DNA of 64,000 nt from Deltaproteobacteria bacterium (GCA_029210625.1 JARGFU010000010.1:151408-215407), one strand, 5' to 3'; counted from the first letter of the stretch, positions 7,195 to 16,455 are shown. The notes: generated by a model not told the origin, from the letters alone. Program-made: numbers and translations.

Positions 7195-9573
7195 GTGGAG
7201 AGCCAGGCCTGCACCCTCTGCGGCACCCCGACCCCCCGGCCCGAGGACGCCTTCTGCTGTGAGGGCTGCGCCCGGGTGGCCGAGATCCTCGAGAGCTCGG
7301 GCTACGCCGGGGACGTCCGGCAGGCGCCGGCCTTCCTCCAGGCCCAGCGCGCCGGGCTCATCCCCGTGGAGGGCAGCGCGGCGCCCGGGCGCGCCCCCGG
7401 CCCCGCGCTCGCGCTCGACGAGGCCCAGGCCCGGGAGTGCCCCCTCGAGATCGACGGGATGTGGTGCCCCTCCTGCGCCTGGCTCATCGAGCACACCCTG
7501 CGGACCACGCCGGGAGTGATCAGCGCGGAGGTCTCCTTCCTCGCCGATCGGGCGGACATCCGCTTCGACCCGGCGCAGGTGGGCAAGGAGAGCCTCGAGG
7601 GTCGGGTGAAGGAGCTGGGCTACGCGGTGAAGGCTCTGGGCTCGGCCCGGGAGACCCGGGGCGCCTGGATCCGCTTCGGGATCTCGGCCGTCCTCTTCGC
7701 CAACGTGATGATGATCTCCTACGCCTACTACGGCTATCGCAGCAGCCCGGTGCCGGAGGTCGTCGCCTCGCTCCTGCCCTGGCTACTGGCGCTGCTGACC
7801 GCGCCGATCCTCTTCGGCGCCGGCTGGTCGATCCTGCGGCGGGGCGTGCTGGCCCTGCGCTTTCGCAGCGTCACCATGGACACCCTCATCACCGCGGCGG
7901 CGCTCTCGGCCTTCGCCTACAGCCTGCAGGCGGCCTGGGCCGGGACCAACGATCTCTACTTCGACGTCACCGCCGCCCTGGTTACCTTCTGGCTCCTGGG
8001 CCGGCTCATCGAGCAGAGCGCCTTTCGCAAGGCGGTGGAGACCACCGACGCCGTCCGCCGCCTCCTGCCCCGCAAGGCCCGCCGGCTGGAGGGCGGCGAG
8101 CCCCGCTGGGTGGACGTCGTCGAGCTGCAGCCGGGCGATCGTCTGCGGGTGGCGGCCGGGGAGCGGGTGCCGGTGGACGGACGCCTCCTCTCCGAGGAGG
8201 CGACGGTCAGCACCGCCATCGTCGACGGCGAGCCGCGCCCGCGGACGGTGCGGGCCGGGGACGCGATCCCCGGCGGGGCGACCGTGGGCGCCGCCGCCCT
8301 CGAGCTGGAGGTCGCCGCGGTGGCCGACGCCTCGATGCTCGCCCGCGTGGCGGACCACGTCGCCGCGGTGGCCGCCCGCACCGGCGAGGAGGCGACGATC
8401 ACCGATGCGCTGGCGCGGGCGCTCCTGCCGGTGGTGATCGTCCTCTCGCTGTGCACGGGCGCCTACTGGATCACCCAGGGGGCCGAGTTCCCGGTCGCAT
8501 TCGAGCGCGCCCTGGCGGTCCTCGTCGTCTCCTGTCCCTGCGCCCTGGCGGTGGCCGCGCCCCTGGCCCGGGTGGTGACCGCGACCTTTCTCGCCCGCCG
8601 GGGGGTGGTGGTGCGCGGGGAGGGCGCGGTGGACGCCGCTGGCCGGGCCCTCGAGGTGGCCTTCGACAAGACGGGCACCCTGACCCGGGGCGAGATGAGC
8701 GTGGCCGAGGTGCGCTGCGAGGGCATCGAGCGCGGGGCGCTCCTCCGCATCCTGGCCGCCCTGGAGGAGCGGGCCGGTCACCCCATCGCCTTCGCCATCT
8801 CCCGGGAGGTCGAGGGCGAGGCGCTCCCGGAGGTCGAGGGCGTCCGCGTCGAGGCCGGGCGGGGGGTGCGGGGGCGCCACGAGGGCGCCCTGCTCCTGGC
8901 CGGCAGGCCCGACTGGGTGGTGGAGGAGTCCTCGCCCGCGCCGCCGGCCCTCGCCGGGGCCATCGAGGCGGCGCGCGAGGCAGGGCGGCCGGCCATCGCC
9001 GTCGCCCGGGAGGGCCGGGTGATCGCCACCCTGGCCTTCGACGATCCGATCCGCGGGGAGGCGGCGGCGACCGTGGAGCGGCTCCACGCCCTCGGGCTGC
9101 ACACGGCGGTGCTCTCCGGCGACGCCGGGCGGGCCGTGGCGGCGCTGGCCGCCGAGGTGGGGGTGGGGGAGGGCCACGGTGATCTGCTCCCCGAGGACAA
9201 GGCCGCCTGGCTCGAGGAGCGGCACGCGGCCACCGGCGAGCGGCCGATCTTCGTGGGAGACGGGGTCAACGACGCCCCTGCCCTCGCGGCCGGCGTCGGG
9301 GTGGCCGTGGCGGCCGGGACCGACTTCGCCCGGGAGACCGCCGCGGTGCTGCTCCTCGACGCCGACCTCGGCCGCCTGGTGGGCTTCGTCGAGGCCGCCC
9401 GCCGGATGCGGCGGATCATCAAGCAGAACCTCGCCTGGGCCTTCGCCTACAACGTGGTGGCCGTCGCCCTGGCGGCCTCCGGCAACCTCGATCCGGTGAT
9501 CGCCGCCGGGGCCATGGTGAGCAGCAGCGTGCTGGTCACGATGAACTCCCTGCGCTTGCGCCGCCCGGCCTAG
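7195..9573 (+). CDS. ccoI: Copper-type P1B ATPase (CcoI/CtpA-like)
   Basis: A 792-residue cation-pumping ATPase. It starts with a Cys-rich segment (CTLCG and CCEGC, residues 6-25), the N-terminal metal-binding region found in CcoI-type pumps. An HMA domain follows with CPSC at 91-94. The transmembrane copper motif is SCPC (C447-P448-C449), the phosphorylation site is DKTGT at 491-495, a GHP motif lies near 525, and GDGVNDAP is at 688-695, so all catalytic elements are present. GTG at 7195 is the start. As the last gene of the operon it most likely exports copper to the periplasm for the CuB centre of CcoN rather than for detoxification. Confidence 0.92.
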   Translation: MESQACTLCGTPTPRPEDAFCCEGCARVAEILESSGYAGDVRQAPAFLQAQRAGLIPVEGSAAPGRAPGPALALDEAQARECPLEIDGMWCPSCAWLIEHTLRTTPGVISAEVSFLADRADIRFDPAQVGKESLEGRVKELGYAVKALGSARETRGAWIRFGISAVLFANVMMISYAYYGYRSSPVPEVVASLLPWLLALLTAPILFGAGWSILRRGVLALRFRSVTMDTLITAAALSAFAYSLQAAWAGTNDLYFDVTAALVTFWLLGRLIEQSAFRKAVETTDAVRRLLPRKARRLEGGEPRWVDVVELQPGDRLRVAAGERVPVDGRLLSEEATVSTAIVDGEPRPRTVRAGDAIPGGATVGAAALELEVAAVADASMLARVADHVAAVAARTGEEATITDALARALLPVVIVLSLCTGAYWITQGAEFPVAFERALAVLVVSCPCALAVAAPLARVVTATFLARRGVVVRGEGAVDAAGRALEVAFDKTGTLTRGEMSVAEVRCEGIERGALLRILAALEERAGHPIAFAISREVEGEALPEVEGVRVEAGRGVRGRHEGALLLAGRPDWVVEESSPAPPALAGAIEAAREAGRPAIAVAREGRVIATLAFDDPIRGEAAATVERLHALGLHTAVLSGDAGRAVAALAAEVGVGEGHGDLLPEDKAAWLEERHAATGERPIFVGDGVNDAPALAAGVGVAVAAGTDFARETAAVLLLDADLGRLVGFVEAARRMRRIIKQNLAWAFAYNVVAVALAASGNLDPVIAAGAMVSSSVLVTMNSLRLRRPA

Positions 9574-10370
9574 AGGAGCTGCAGGGTGATGGCCATGACG
9601 GCCATCCCCGCGATGAGCCCGTAGAGGCTCTCGTGTCCCTGGCCGTACTTCTTCGCGTTCGGGAGCATCTGGTCCAGGGAGATGAAGACCATCACCCCGG
9701 CCACCCCGGAGTAGACCAGCCCCTGCAGGCTGTCCGAGAGGAAGGGGGCGAGCAGCGCCCAGCCCAGGAGGGCGCCGATGGGCTCCGAGATCCCCGAGAG
9801 GAAGGAGAAGATGAAGGCCTTGCGCTTGCTCCCGGTGGCGTAGAGCACGGGCACGGAGATCGAGATGCCCTCGGGGATGTTGTGGAGGGCCACGGCGATC
9901 GCGATGGAGACGCCCACCGCGGGATCGTTCACGGCCGCGAAGAAGGTGGAGATCCCCTCCGGGAAGTTGTGGACGCCCACCGCCAGCGCGGTGAAGAGCC
10001 CGAGGCGCTCGAGGTGCTTGCCGTCGCCCGCCGGGAGCTCCACGTCCTCGAGGAGGACCGCGTCGTGGGGGTTCTCGTAGGAGGGCACCAGGAGGTCGAT
10101 GGCGAAGATGAGGAGGATGCCCACGAAGAAGGCGATCATGCTCCACCAGCCGCTGGCGCTCTCGCCGAGGTCGCCGATGAGCAGCTCTCGCCCGCCGGGC
10201 AGCATCTCCACGAAGGCGATGTAGATCATCACGCCCGCCGAGAAGCCCAGGGTCGCCGAGAGGAAGCCGGGGTGGCTGCGCTTGCCGAAGAAGGCGATGG
10301 TCGAGCCGATACCCGTGGAGAGTCCGGCGAGGAGCGTCAGCCCAAGTGCGAGTAGAATCCTGTTGTCCAT
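9570..10370 (-). CDS. zupT: ZIP family metal transporter (ZupT-like)
   Basis: A 266-residue membrane protein for uptake of zinc and probably other divalent metals. HNFPEGI and HNIPEGI, the paired metal-binding motifs of helices IV and V in the ZIP family, are both present, and the length equals E. coli ZupT. Eight hydrophobic segments can be read, with a charged acidic loop in the middle (SYENPHDAVLLEDVE). It converges on the copper ATPase, the two stop codons sharing bases 9570-9573. The neighbouring metal pump may be coincidence because the strands differ. Confidence 0.9.
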   Translation of the reverse strand: MDNRILLALGLTLLAGLSTGIGSTIAFFGKRSHPGFLSATLGFSAGVMIYIAFVEMLPGGRELLIGDLGESASGWWSMIAFFVGILLIFAIDLLVPSYENPHDAVLLEDVELPAGDGKHLERLGLFTALAVGVHNFPEGISTFFAAVNDPAVGVSIAIAVALHNIPEGISISVPVLYATGSKRKAFIFSFLSGISEPIGALLGWALLAPFLSDSLQGLVYSGVAGVMVFISLDQMLPNAKKYGQGHESLYGLIAGMAVMAITLQLL

Positions 10371-10444
10371 GATCGGGCGCGCCCGGAACCCTCGTCTACA
10401 CCTTCGGGTCCCGTCTCCTCAAGGCGCAAGGTAGAGTGACCCCC

Positions 10445-11095
10445 ATGCACCTGGCCTCGATCCACGTCGGCCGACCGCGGGCGGTGAGCTGGCAGGGAAA
10501 GACCCTCCAGACGGCCATCTTCAAGGAGCGGGCCGGGGGTCCGGTGCGGGCCGCCTTCGGCCGCCTCGAGGGGGACGAGTCGGCTCACAAGGAGGTCCAC
10601 GGCGGGGAGTACTCGGCCGCCTACTCCTACGCCTCCGAGCACTACGCCTTCTGGCGGGCCGAGCTCGCGCGGGCCGAGCTCGCCCCGGCGGCCTTCGGAG
10701 AGAACCTCTCCACGGTGGGCCTCGACGAGGCCGAGGTCTGCGTCGGTGACCGCTACCGCTTCGGTGAGGTGCTGCTCCAGGCGACCCAGCCCCGGATCCC
10801 CTGCGCCAAGCTGGAGATGGCGACCGGGACTCCCGGCATGATCGAGCGCTTCTCGGCCTCCGGCCGCTGGGGGATCTACTGGAGGGTCCTCGAGGAGGGG
10901 GTGCTTCGAGAGGGCGACCGCATCGAGTGCGTCTCCGTGGATCCCGCCCGGCTGCCGATGTCGCTCTTCTACGACTACGAGTCCGCTCCCCGCGCCCTCC
11001 TCGAGGCGACCCTCGAGCACGAGGCCCTGCACCCGATGTGGCGCAAGCGGATCCGCCAGCGGTTGAACAAGCAAGACGAGGGTCCGTCGAACTGA
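10445..11095 (+). CDS. MOSC domain protein (YiiM-like)
   Basis: A 216-residue soluble protein. The MOSC fold is indicated by HKEVHGGEYSAAYSYASEHY, GENLS and the conserved Cys in PRIPCAKLE, the residue that binds the molybdenum cofactor sulfur in this superfamily. YiiM-type proteins help reduce N-hydroxylated compounds. The ATG at 10445 is preferred to the in-frame GTG at 10436 since AGGTAG lies at a suitable distance. It is divergent from zupT. The C-terminal basic tail (MWRKRIRQR) matches the YiiM-type 3-alpha extension. Confidence 0.85.
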   Translation: MHLASIHVGRPRAVSWQGKTLQTAIFKERAGGPVRAAFGRLEGDESAHKEVHGGEYSAAYSYASEHYAFWRAELARAELAPAAFGENLSTVGLDEAEVCVGDRYRFGEVLLQATQPRIPCAKLEMATGTPGMIERFSASGRWGIYWRVLEEGVLREGDRIECVSVDPARLPMSLFYDYESAPRALLEATLEHEALHPMWRKRIRQRLNKQDEGPSN

Positions 11096-11178
11096 CAAGC
11101 GCCCGGCCTTGCCGTAGGTTGGCGGGGTCTTCGATGGCCAATGCGCCCGTGGGTGGGCGCCCGGAGGACAGGACGACC

Positions 11179-12159
11179 ATGCGCTCCACGACCCGCTTCT
11201 TCGCTCCAGTCGGGCTCCTGACCCTTCTCCTCGGCGCCCTCCTCCTCCCGCGGCCGGCTCCGGCCTTCTACAACGTGAAGGCGGGGGATCCGGTCCCCGC
11301 CGACGCCCTGCCCACCTTGACCGGCGACGAGGCCCGGCTCTGGGTGGAGGGCGTGGACGCCAGCGTCTTCGTCTTCTTCAAGCCCGATCAGCCCAACTCG
11401 GTGACCGCCCTGGAGGCCGTGGCCAAGCTGCCCGAGGCGATGTCCGGCAAGAAGCTCCACATCGTCGCCGTCGTGAGCACCACGTACGAGGAGGAGCAGA
11501 TCGAGACCGCCCTGGCCAAGGCCGGCTTCGAGGGGCCGGTCATGTTCGACCTGGACGACGAGTTCTACGGGAAGCTCGGCGCCGTGCTCACTCCGGCGAT
11601 CGGGATCACCTCTTCGGAGGGCAAGCTGGTGCACTACCAGGCCTTCCACCAGCTGAACCTCGGCCGGATCCTCCAGGCCCACCTCCAGCACCACTTCGGC
11701 GAGCTCGACGACGAGGGCCTGAAGCGGGTGCTCGAGCCCCCGAAGGCCACCCAGGGGGGCGACGGCGCGATCGCCCGCCGGCGGGTGAACATGGGGCGGA
11801 TGCTCTTGATGGCCAAGAAGCTGGAGAAGGCCCTCAAGATGGCGGACGAGGCCATCGAGAAGGATCCCGAGTTCGTGGGCGGCCACGCCCTGCGCGCCGC
11901 GGTGCTGGCGGCGGGGGAGAACTGCAAGGGGGCCCGCGCCAGCCTGAAGAAGGCCGTCGCGCTGGATCCCGAGCACGAGCTCGTCCTCCAGGCCCAGGAG
12001 GCCTGCCCGGAGAAGGCGGGCGGGAAGAAGGAGGCCAAGGCCGAGCCCGGAGCCAAGGCCGAGCCGAGGGCGAAGCCCGAGGAGAAGCCCGAGGCGAAGG
12101 CGGAGGAGAAGCCCGAGGCGAAGGCCGAAGAGAAGGCCGAGGAGAAGCCCGCAGAGTAG
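11179..12159 (+). CDS. Exported thioredoxin-fold/TPR protein with charged repeat tail
   Basis: A 326-residue protein with a signal peptide (about residues 1-31, ending PAPA-FYN). Residues 35-185 look like a thioredoxin-like redoxin fold (SVFVFFKPDQPNS, VMFDLDDEFYGKLG, ALTPAIGI-type strand pattern), but the usual CxxC is replaced by PDQPNS, so it is unlikely to be an oxidoreductase. Residues 195-275 form one or two TPR repeats, then comes an Ala/Lys/Glu/Pro tail of about 45 residues. The ATG at 11179 follows GGAGGACAGG. Periplasmic location is inferred; specific function unknown. Confidence 0.75.
   Translation: MRSTTRFFAPVGLLTLLLGALLLPRPAPAFYNVKAGDPVPADALPTLTGDEARLWVEGVDASVFVFFKPDQPNSVTALEAVAKLPEAMSGKKLHIVAVVSTTYEEEQIETALAKAGFEGPVMFDLDDEFYGKLGAVLTPAIGITSSEGKLVHYQAFHQLNLGRILQAHLQHHFGELDDEGLKRVLEPPKATQGGDGAIARRRVNMGRMLLMAKKLEKALKMADEAIEKDPEFVGGHALRAAVLAAGENCKGARASLKKAVALDPEHELVLQAQEACPEKAGGKKEAKAEPGAKAEPRAKPEEKPEAKAEEKPEAKAEEKAEEKPAE
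12030..12156 (+). repeat. Low-complexity Lys-Ala-Glu-Pro coding repeat
   Basis: Degenerate tandem repeats of about 12-24 bases built on gaggcgaaggccgag and gaggagaagcccgag, encoding the KAEEKPEAKAE tail of the preceding TPR protein. It stays in frame with unit lengths divisible by three, so slippage would change tail length without breaking the frame. Confidence 0.8.
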
Positions 12160-12229
12160 TCGGCAACCCCGCCGGCCCCGAGCGGCTATGATGGTGGCTT
12201 CTGGCCGCCCTCGGACCTGGAGCCCGCTC

Positions 12230-13909
12230 ATGCCCTGCCGCCTCGCCTCGACCTCGATCCCGGCCCTCCGCACCCTCGCCCTGGGCCTCGGGCTCCTCTG
12301 GATCACCTCCGCCTGGGCCCAGCCCCGCTGGGTGCGCCTCTCCTACGAGGGGGACGCCTCGAGCTCGGTGACGGTCTCCTGGAACACCGACTCCGCCACC
12401 GATAGCGAGATCGTGCGCTACGGTCCGACCACCCAGTACGGAACCGAGGTCTCGGCGACCGACGCCCCCATCCCGCTACCCGGCACCCTGGGCTTCGTCC
12501 ACCAGGTCCAGATCCTCGGCCTGGAGCCCGAGACCGAGTACCACTACAGCGTCGGCGGTCCGGGGGCCTGGTCGGCCGACGCCATCTTCCGCACCGCGCC
12601 GGCGGATCGCTGCGGGGGTCCCCTGCGCTTCGTGGCGCTGGGCGACGGCCGCTCCCAGGACGACTCGGGGGTGGACGACAAGTGGCACGAGATCCTCCTC
12701 GACGCCGTCGCTCACGACCCCCTCTTCATCCTCGACACCGGTGACCTGGTGAAGGACGGCAAGAGCGATCCCCAGTGGGTGGACTGGCTCACCGAGACCG
12801 ACGCCTTCAATCCCTACTTCCCCCACCAGCCCTCCATCGGGAACCACGACGACGACACGATGACGGGCGACGGGGCGATGTACAACGACATCTTCGCCCT
12901 GCCGCGAAACCTCTCCAGCGGGACCGAGGACTTCTACTGGTTCACCGCCGGTGACGCGATCTTCGTGGCCATCTCGTCGACCACCTACAACCAGGACGCC
13001 TTCGCCCAGCAGGCCGCCTGGCTGGACCAGGTGCTCACCGACAACCCCCGGCGCTGGAAGTTCGTCTGGATGCACCACCCGCCCTACACCTCCCACGCGA
13101 ACTTCTTCGGGACCGAGTTCAACCACCCCCCGAACGAGGTGAACCAGAACGCGGCGCTGGTGCCCATCTTCGACAAGCACCACGTCGACGTCGTCTTCGC
13201 CGGCCACAACCACTACTACGAGCGCTTCGACCCCCTGAACTACAACCCGGGCGATGTCGAGCAGGGGCAGCTCGCCAGCGGCTTCGACACCGGGACGGTC
13301 TACGTGATCACCGGCGGCGCCGGCGCCTTCACCTACGACGAGTTCGACCTGGGCGGGGTCACCATCGACCTCATCGACTGGGTCTGCAGCCCCTTCACCG
13401 CGGCGAGGGGCTCCGCGATCTGCTCGGGCAAGCACCACTACACGGTGGTCGAGATCGTGGACAACGTGCTGACCTTCGAGGCGATCACCACTCGCAAGCA
13501 GAACTTCGGCGACGAGACCCCCTTCACGATCGAGACCTTCCAGATCACCAAGCCCGATCTCGGCCCCTGCCCGCCCCCGGATCCCACCGACGGCGGCACC
13601 GGCGACGGGGGCCCCGGTGACGGGGGCGCGGACGGCGGCGCCGACGCGGGTCCCGACGCGGGAGGCGAGCCGGACGCCGGCACGGATCCGGACGCGGGTC
13701 TGCCGGATGGCGGCGTCCCGGACGGGAGCACCCCCGACGGCGGGACGATCACCGACGCCGGGACCACCGGGGACGGCGGGGGCGGCGGCACGGAGGCCAA
13801 GGGCTGCGGCTGCGAGAGCGAGGGTCCCGCGGGGGGAGGGCTCGCGCTCCTCCTGGCGGGTCTCCTCGGGCTCGCGCTCCCCGGCCGCCGCCGCCGGACG
13901 GGGGACTGA
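12230..13909 (+). CDS. Secreted purple-acid-phosphatase-like metallophosphoesterase with MYXO-CTERM-like tail
   Basis: A 559-residue exported protein. A signal peptide (ending SAWA-QP) is followed by an FN3-like N-terminal domain as in purple acid phosphatases (VRLSYEGDASSSVTVSW). The calcineurin-like domain contains GDGRSQDDSG, DTGDLVKDG, GNHDDD, MHHPPY and AGHNHYYER, which supply the usual dinuclear metal ligands. Residues 450-530 form a DGG/DAG/PDG-rich linker. The last 35 residues read KGCGCESEGP, a Leu/Ala helix, then GRRRRTGD, as in MYXO-CTERM sorting tails. The ATG at 12230 fits the signal peptide better than 12188. Likely surface-attached phosphatase; substrate unknown. Confidence 0.88.
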   Translation: MPCRLASTSIPALRTLALGLGLLWITSAWAQPRWVRLSYEGDASSSVTVSWNTDSATDSEIVRYGPTTQYGTEVSATDAPIPLPGTLGFVHQVQILGLEPETEYHYSVGGPGAWSADAIFRTAPADRCGGPLRFVALGDGRSQDDSGVDDKWHEILLDAVAHDPLFILDTGDLVKDGKSDPQWVDWLTETDAFNPYFPHQPSIGNHDDDTMTGDGAMYNDIFALPRNLSSGTEDFYWFTAGDAIFVAISSTTYNQDAFAQQAAWLDQVLTDNPRRWKFVWMHHPPYTSHANFFGTEFNHPPNEVNQNAALVPIFDKHHVDVVFAGHNHYYERFDPLNYNPGDVEQGQLASGFDTGTVYVITGGAGAFTYDEFDLGGVTIDLIDWVCSPFTAARGSAICSGKHHYTVVEIVDNVLTFEAITTRKQNFGDETPFTIETFQITKPDLGPCPPPDPTDGGTGDGGPGDGGADGGADAGPDAGGEPDAGTDPDAGLPDGGVPDGSTPDGGTITDAGTTGDGGGGGTEAKGCGCESEGPAGGGLALLLAGLLGLALPGRRRRTGD

Positions 13910-14063
13910 ACGCCGCCGGCGAAGGTTCGGTCAGAGCTGTGACTTCCGTCATGGCAGCCGGAATTCGGCTCACCTAGGGTTGCGCCTCCCCTGAGCCTCG
14001 CGGAATCATGCGTCCGTTCGGGGAGTAACCGAATTGGTCCAAACCTAGCTGGGAGAAAACACA
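13910..14063. other. Intergenic region with imperfect palindrome
   Basis: This 154-base spacer is the upstream region of the DUF5684 gene. It contains AGCCGGAATTCGGCT at 13956-13970, palindromic apart from one extra G, and ends with GGGAG and an A-rich stretch before the ATG. A promoter is expected here but no -35/-10 pair is convincing. Confidence 0.3.
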
Positions 14064-14417
14064 ATGGAAGGTAGTGGTGGTGGTGGCGGCGGGATCGTCG
14101 TCCTCCTGATTCAGCTCGCGATCGCGGTCCTGATGATCGCTTCGATGTGGAAGATCTTCGTCAAGGCCGGGCAGCCGGGCTGGGCGGCCATCGTTCCGAT
14201 CTACAACGCCGTCGTGCTGCTGCAGGTCGCGGGCAAGCCGATCTGGTGGATCGTGCTCTTCTTCATTCCGCTCGTGAACTTCGTGATCGCGATCCTGGTC
14301 ATGGTCGCCCTCGCCGAGCGCTTCGGGAAGGGCGTGGGCTTCGCGATCCTCATGCTGCTCCTGCCCTTCGTGGGCTACCCGATGCTGGGCTTCGGGGACG
14401 CGCAGTACCAGGGCTGA
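14064..14417 (+). CDS. DUF5684 family membrane protein
   Basis: A 117-residue membrane protein that begins with a Gly-rich stretch (GSGGGGGG), then has three hydrophobic segments. The core GWAAIVPIYNAVVLLQVAGK and PIWWIVLFFIPLVNFVI match the pattern I know as DUF5684, small bacterial membrane proteins of unknown function, sometimes next to signal peptidase I. The start follows GGGAGAAAACACA. It stands alone between convergent or unrelated genes. No catalytic motif is visible. Confidence 0.8.
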   Translation: MEGSGGGGGGIVVLLIQLAIAVLMIASMWKIFVKAGQPGWAAIVPIYNAVVLLQVAGKPIWWIVLFFIPLVNFVIAILVMVALAERFGKGVGFAILMLLLPFVGYPMLGFGDAQYQG

Positions 14418-14423
14418 TCCGAT

Positions 14424-14483
14424 AGAGCCTGACGGCTCTCGACGAGGGAGGGCTCCTTCTTTGAGGGGGGTTCTCCCTTCGTC
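14424..14483. terminator. Possible bidirectional terminator between convergent genes
   Basis: Two inverted repeats lie between the DUF5684 gene and the FecR gene, which converge. AGAGCC-TGAC-GGCTCT is perfect at 14424-14439. GACGAGGGAG (14441-14450) can pair with CTCCCTTCGTC (about 14473-14483) with one bulged base. T-tracts are weak. Confidence 0.35.
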
Positions 14484-14500
14484 TTGGTTCGAGGGGTCGG

Positions 14501-15781
14501 CTACTTCCCCAGGCTCGACTGGAAGTACTGACCGACCCGCTCCCGGATCCGGGCCGCCTCCCGGGCGGCGTCCTCGGGCTCTCTCTCCCCGTCGGCGGGC
14601 GTGATGGTGACCGCGAAGTTGTCGCTGGTCTCCTCCTCGCCGGCCTCGTTCCGGCGCTTCATCCGCGAGACCATCATCTGGGTGTCGCTCTCGTCCTCGG
14701 GGTACTGCTCGGCGAGGCGCGCCTCGAAGCGGCCGAGCGCCTCCCGCAGGGCCTCCTCGGTGTCGCCGACCGAGAGCACGCCGTGGACGATGCAGGGGTA
14801 CTCGCTGCAGTCGATGGCCCGGACGTCGCCGGGGATCTCCCCCAGGCGCAGCGCCTCCTGGAAGGCGCTCATCAGGGCCTCCTCCCGGTAGCGGGCGTCG
14901 AGGCCATCGGGGAAGGGGATCGCCTGGCGGATCGGATCCAGGTCGGCCTTCTTCATCGCGTGGAGCTTCTCCCGTAGCGCCTCCACCTCCTGGCGGAGGG
15001 CGACGGTCTCACCGTCCAGCACCTCCGGCGCGATCCGGCCGCCCTCCTTCAGGGAGCTCAGCTGCTTCTCCAGGCTCTCGACCCGGCCCCGGAGGGCGTC
15101 CCGCTCGGCCAGGGTCGCGTCCAGCTCGCCCGGCGCCGCGGCCCCGGTGTCCACCCGGAGCACCCGCTGCTTGCGCGGCGCTCCCTTCACCCCGGTGGAG
15201 GCGACCTCTCCGGGGCCGACCCGCACCTCGCCGCCCTCGTTGGAGAGGAGGACGCCCCCCTCGTAGACCGACACCACCAGGCCGCGCTCGGCCACGAGCT
15301 GCACCCGGAAGCAGGTGCCCTCCACCACGACCGAGCCGGCCGGGGTCTCCACCCGGAAGGGCGCCCCGGTGTCCACCCGGTAGAAGACGTCGCCGCGCTG
15401 CTGCTGCACGGTGGCCTGCCCTCCCATCTGCACCGACCAGAGGAGCGCGGCGCCGGCCTCCGCGACGGCCCGGGCCCGCGCGCCGATGGCGAGCTCGGTG
15501 CGGGTGTCGGCGTGGCTGCTCCCGCTCGAGGGCAGGATCAGCCAGTGGTCGATGCCGCCGAGCACGACGACGGCGAGGAGGGCCGCGGCGGCGCCGAGGC
15601 TCATCGGAGCGAGGCGCGCTCGCCAGCGGCGGGCAGGCGCCTCGGCGGGGGCGGAGAGGGTCTCGGCGGCGCGCGCCGCCAGGACCCGGTCGGCGAAGCC
15701 CTCCCGGGCGCTCGGGGCCGACCAGGCGGCGCGCAGCTCTTCCTCCAGCCGGGTGTCGTTCGCTTCCCTGGGATCAGTCAT
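14501..15781 (-). CDS. FecR-domain membrane protein, probable anti-sigma regulator
   Basis: A 426-residue protein with an N-terminal cytoplasmic part, a membrane helix at about residues 58-80 and a FecR-like domain at 110-205 (TPAGSVVVEGTCFRVQL, VYEGGVLLSNEGGEV). A coiled-coil region follows at 225-280, then a C-terminal domain with the Cys pair IDCSEYPC. It starts eight bases inside the end of the sigma gene on the same strand, so the two are coupled. Most likely it holds the upstream ECF sigma factor at the membrane and releases it on an envelope signal. The usual short zinc-finger anti-sigma motif is not seen. Confidence 0.8.
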   Translation of the reverse strand: MTDPREANDTRLEEELRAAWSAPSAREGFADRVLAARAAETLSAPAEAPARRWRARLAPMSLGAAAALLAVVVLGGIDHWLILPSSGSSHADTRTELAIGARARAVAEAGAALLWSVQMGGQATVQQQRGDVFYRVDTGAPFRVETPAGSVVVEGTCFRVQLVAERGLVVSVYEGGVLLSNEGGEVRVGPGEVASTGVKGAPRKQRVLRVDTGAAAPGELDATLAERDALRGRVESLEKQLSSLKEGGRIAPEVLDGETVALRQEVEALREKLHAMKKADLDPIRQAIPFPDGLDARYREEALMSAFQEALRLGEIPGDVRAIDCSEYPCIVHGVLSVGDTEEALREALGRFEARLAEQYPEDESDTQMMVSRMKRRNEAGEEETSDNFAVTITPADGEREPEDAAREAARIRERVGQYFQSSLGK

Positions 15782-16373
15782 GGCTCACCTCTTCGAGGGC
15801 GTCTCGCAGAGCGGTACGCGCCCGGGCGATGCGGGACTTGATGGTGCCCTCCTCCACGCCCAGCAGGCCGGCGATCTCCCGGTAGGAGAGCTCGTGGTGG
15901 ATGCGCAGGACGAAGGCGGCCCGGTACTCGGGCGTGAGGGTCGAGAGGAGGGCGTCGACCTCGGCGAGGAGCACGCGCTGCTCGGGCCGGAGGGCCTCCC
16001 GCTCGTCCACGGCGAGGCTCTCCTCGATCGCGTGGGGCAGGCTGTCGGGCCGGATCCGGCGGAGGCTGTCGATGGCCAGCCTCGTGGCGATGGTCAGGAT
16101 CCAGGTGGAGAGGCGGGCCGGCCCCTGGATCTGGAAGCGGGGCAGGGCGCGGAAGACCCGCAGGAAGCACTCCTGAGCCAGGTCGTCGATCTCGGCGCCT
16201 CTCCCGGCAGGCCCCAGGAGCCGGCCGAGGAGGGCGTGGACCGGCCCCTGGTAGCGCTCGATCAGGGCGCGGCTGGCCCCCGGGTCGCCCTGGCGGGCGC
16301 GGGCCACGGTCAGATCGTCGAGCTCCCCCGGGGGGGCGGCTCGCCGGGAGGCGTCGGGCATGGCCAGGCTCAT
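15774..16373 (-). CDS. ECF-type RNA polymerase sigma factor
   Basis: A 199-residue sigma-70 family factor. Region 2 is shown by EIDDLAQECFLRVFRALPRF and the following STWILTIATRLAID stretch. Region 4 is shown by LSTLTPEYRAAFVLRIHHEL and a helix-turn-helix SYREIAGLLGVEEGTIKSRI. The start at 16373 (ATG after ACGGGG) is used; 16361 is an alternative. It directs transcription of a regulon controlled by the coupled FecR-domain protein and may regulate its own operon. A match to a known ECF group cannot be decided from this read. Confidence 0.92.
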   Translation of the reverse strand: MSLAMPDASRRAAPPGELDDLTVARARQGDPGASRALIERYQGPVHALLGRLLGPAGRGAEIDDLAQECFLRVFRALPRFQIQGPARLSTWILTIATRLAIDSLRRIRPDSLPHAIEESLAVDEREALRPEQRVLLAEVDALLSTLTPEYRAAFVLRIHHELSYREIAGLLGVEEGTIKSRIARARTALRDALEEVSHD

Positions 16374-16455
16374 ACCCCGTTTCACGGGCGGGAGGGCAGA
16401 AGGTTCCCGGGCCTCGCGGGATTCCCCCCGGGCGGCGCGAGGGTAGAGTCGGGCC

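Noticed and set aside
9570..10370. ZIP transporter as part of the cco operon copper supply
   Set aside because: It is on the opposite strand and converges on ccoI, so it is not co-transcribed; ZIP proteins of this type prefer zinc and related metals.
13580..13790. Repeated GACGGGGGC-like units suspected as a CRISPR or satellite
   Set aside because: They are in-frame codons of the DGG/DAG linker of the phosphatase-like protein, irregular in length and without spacers.
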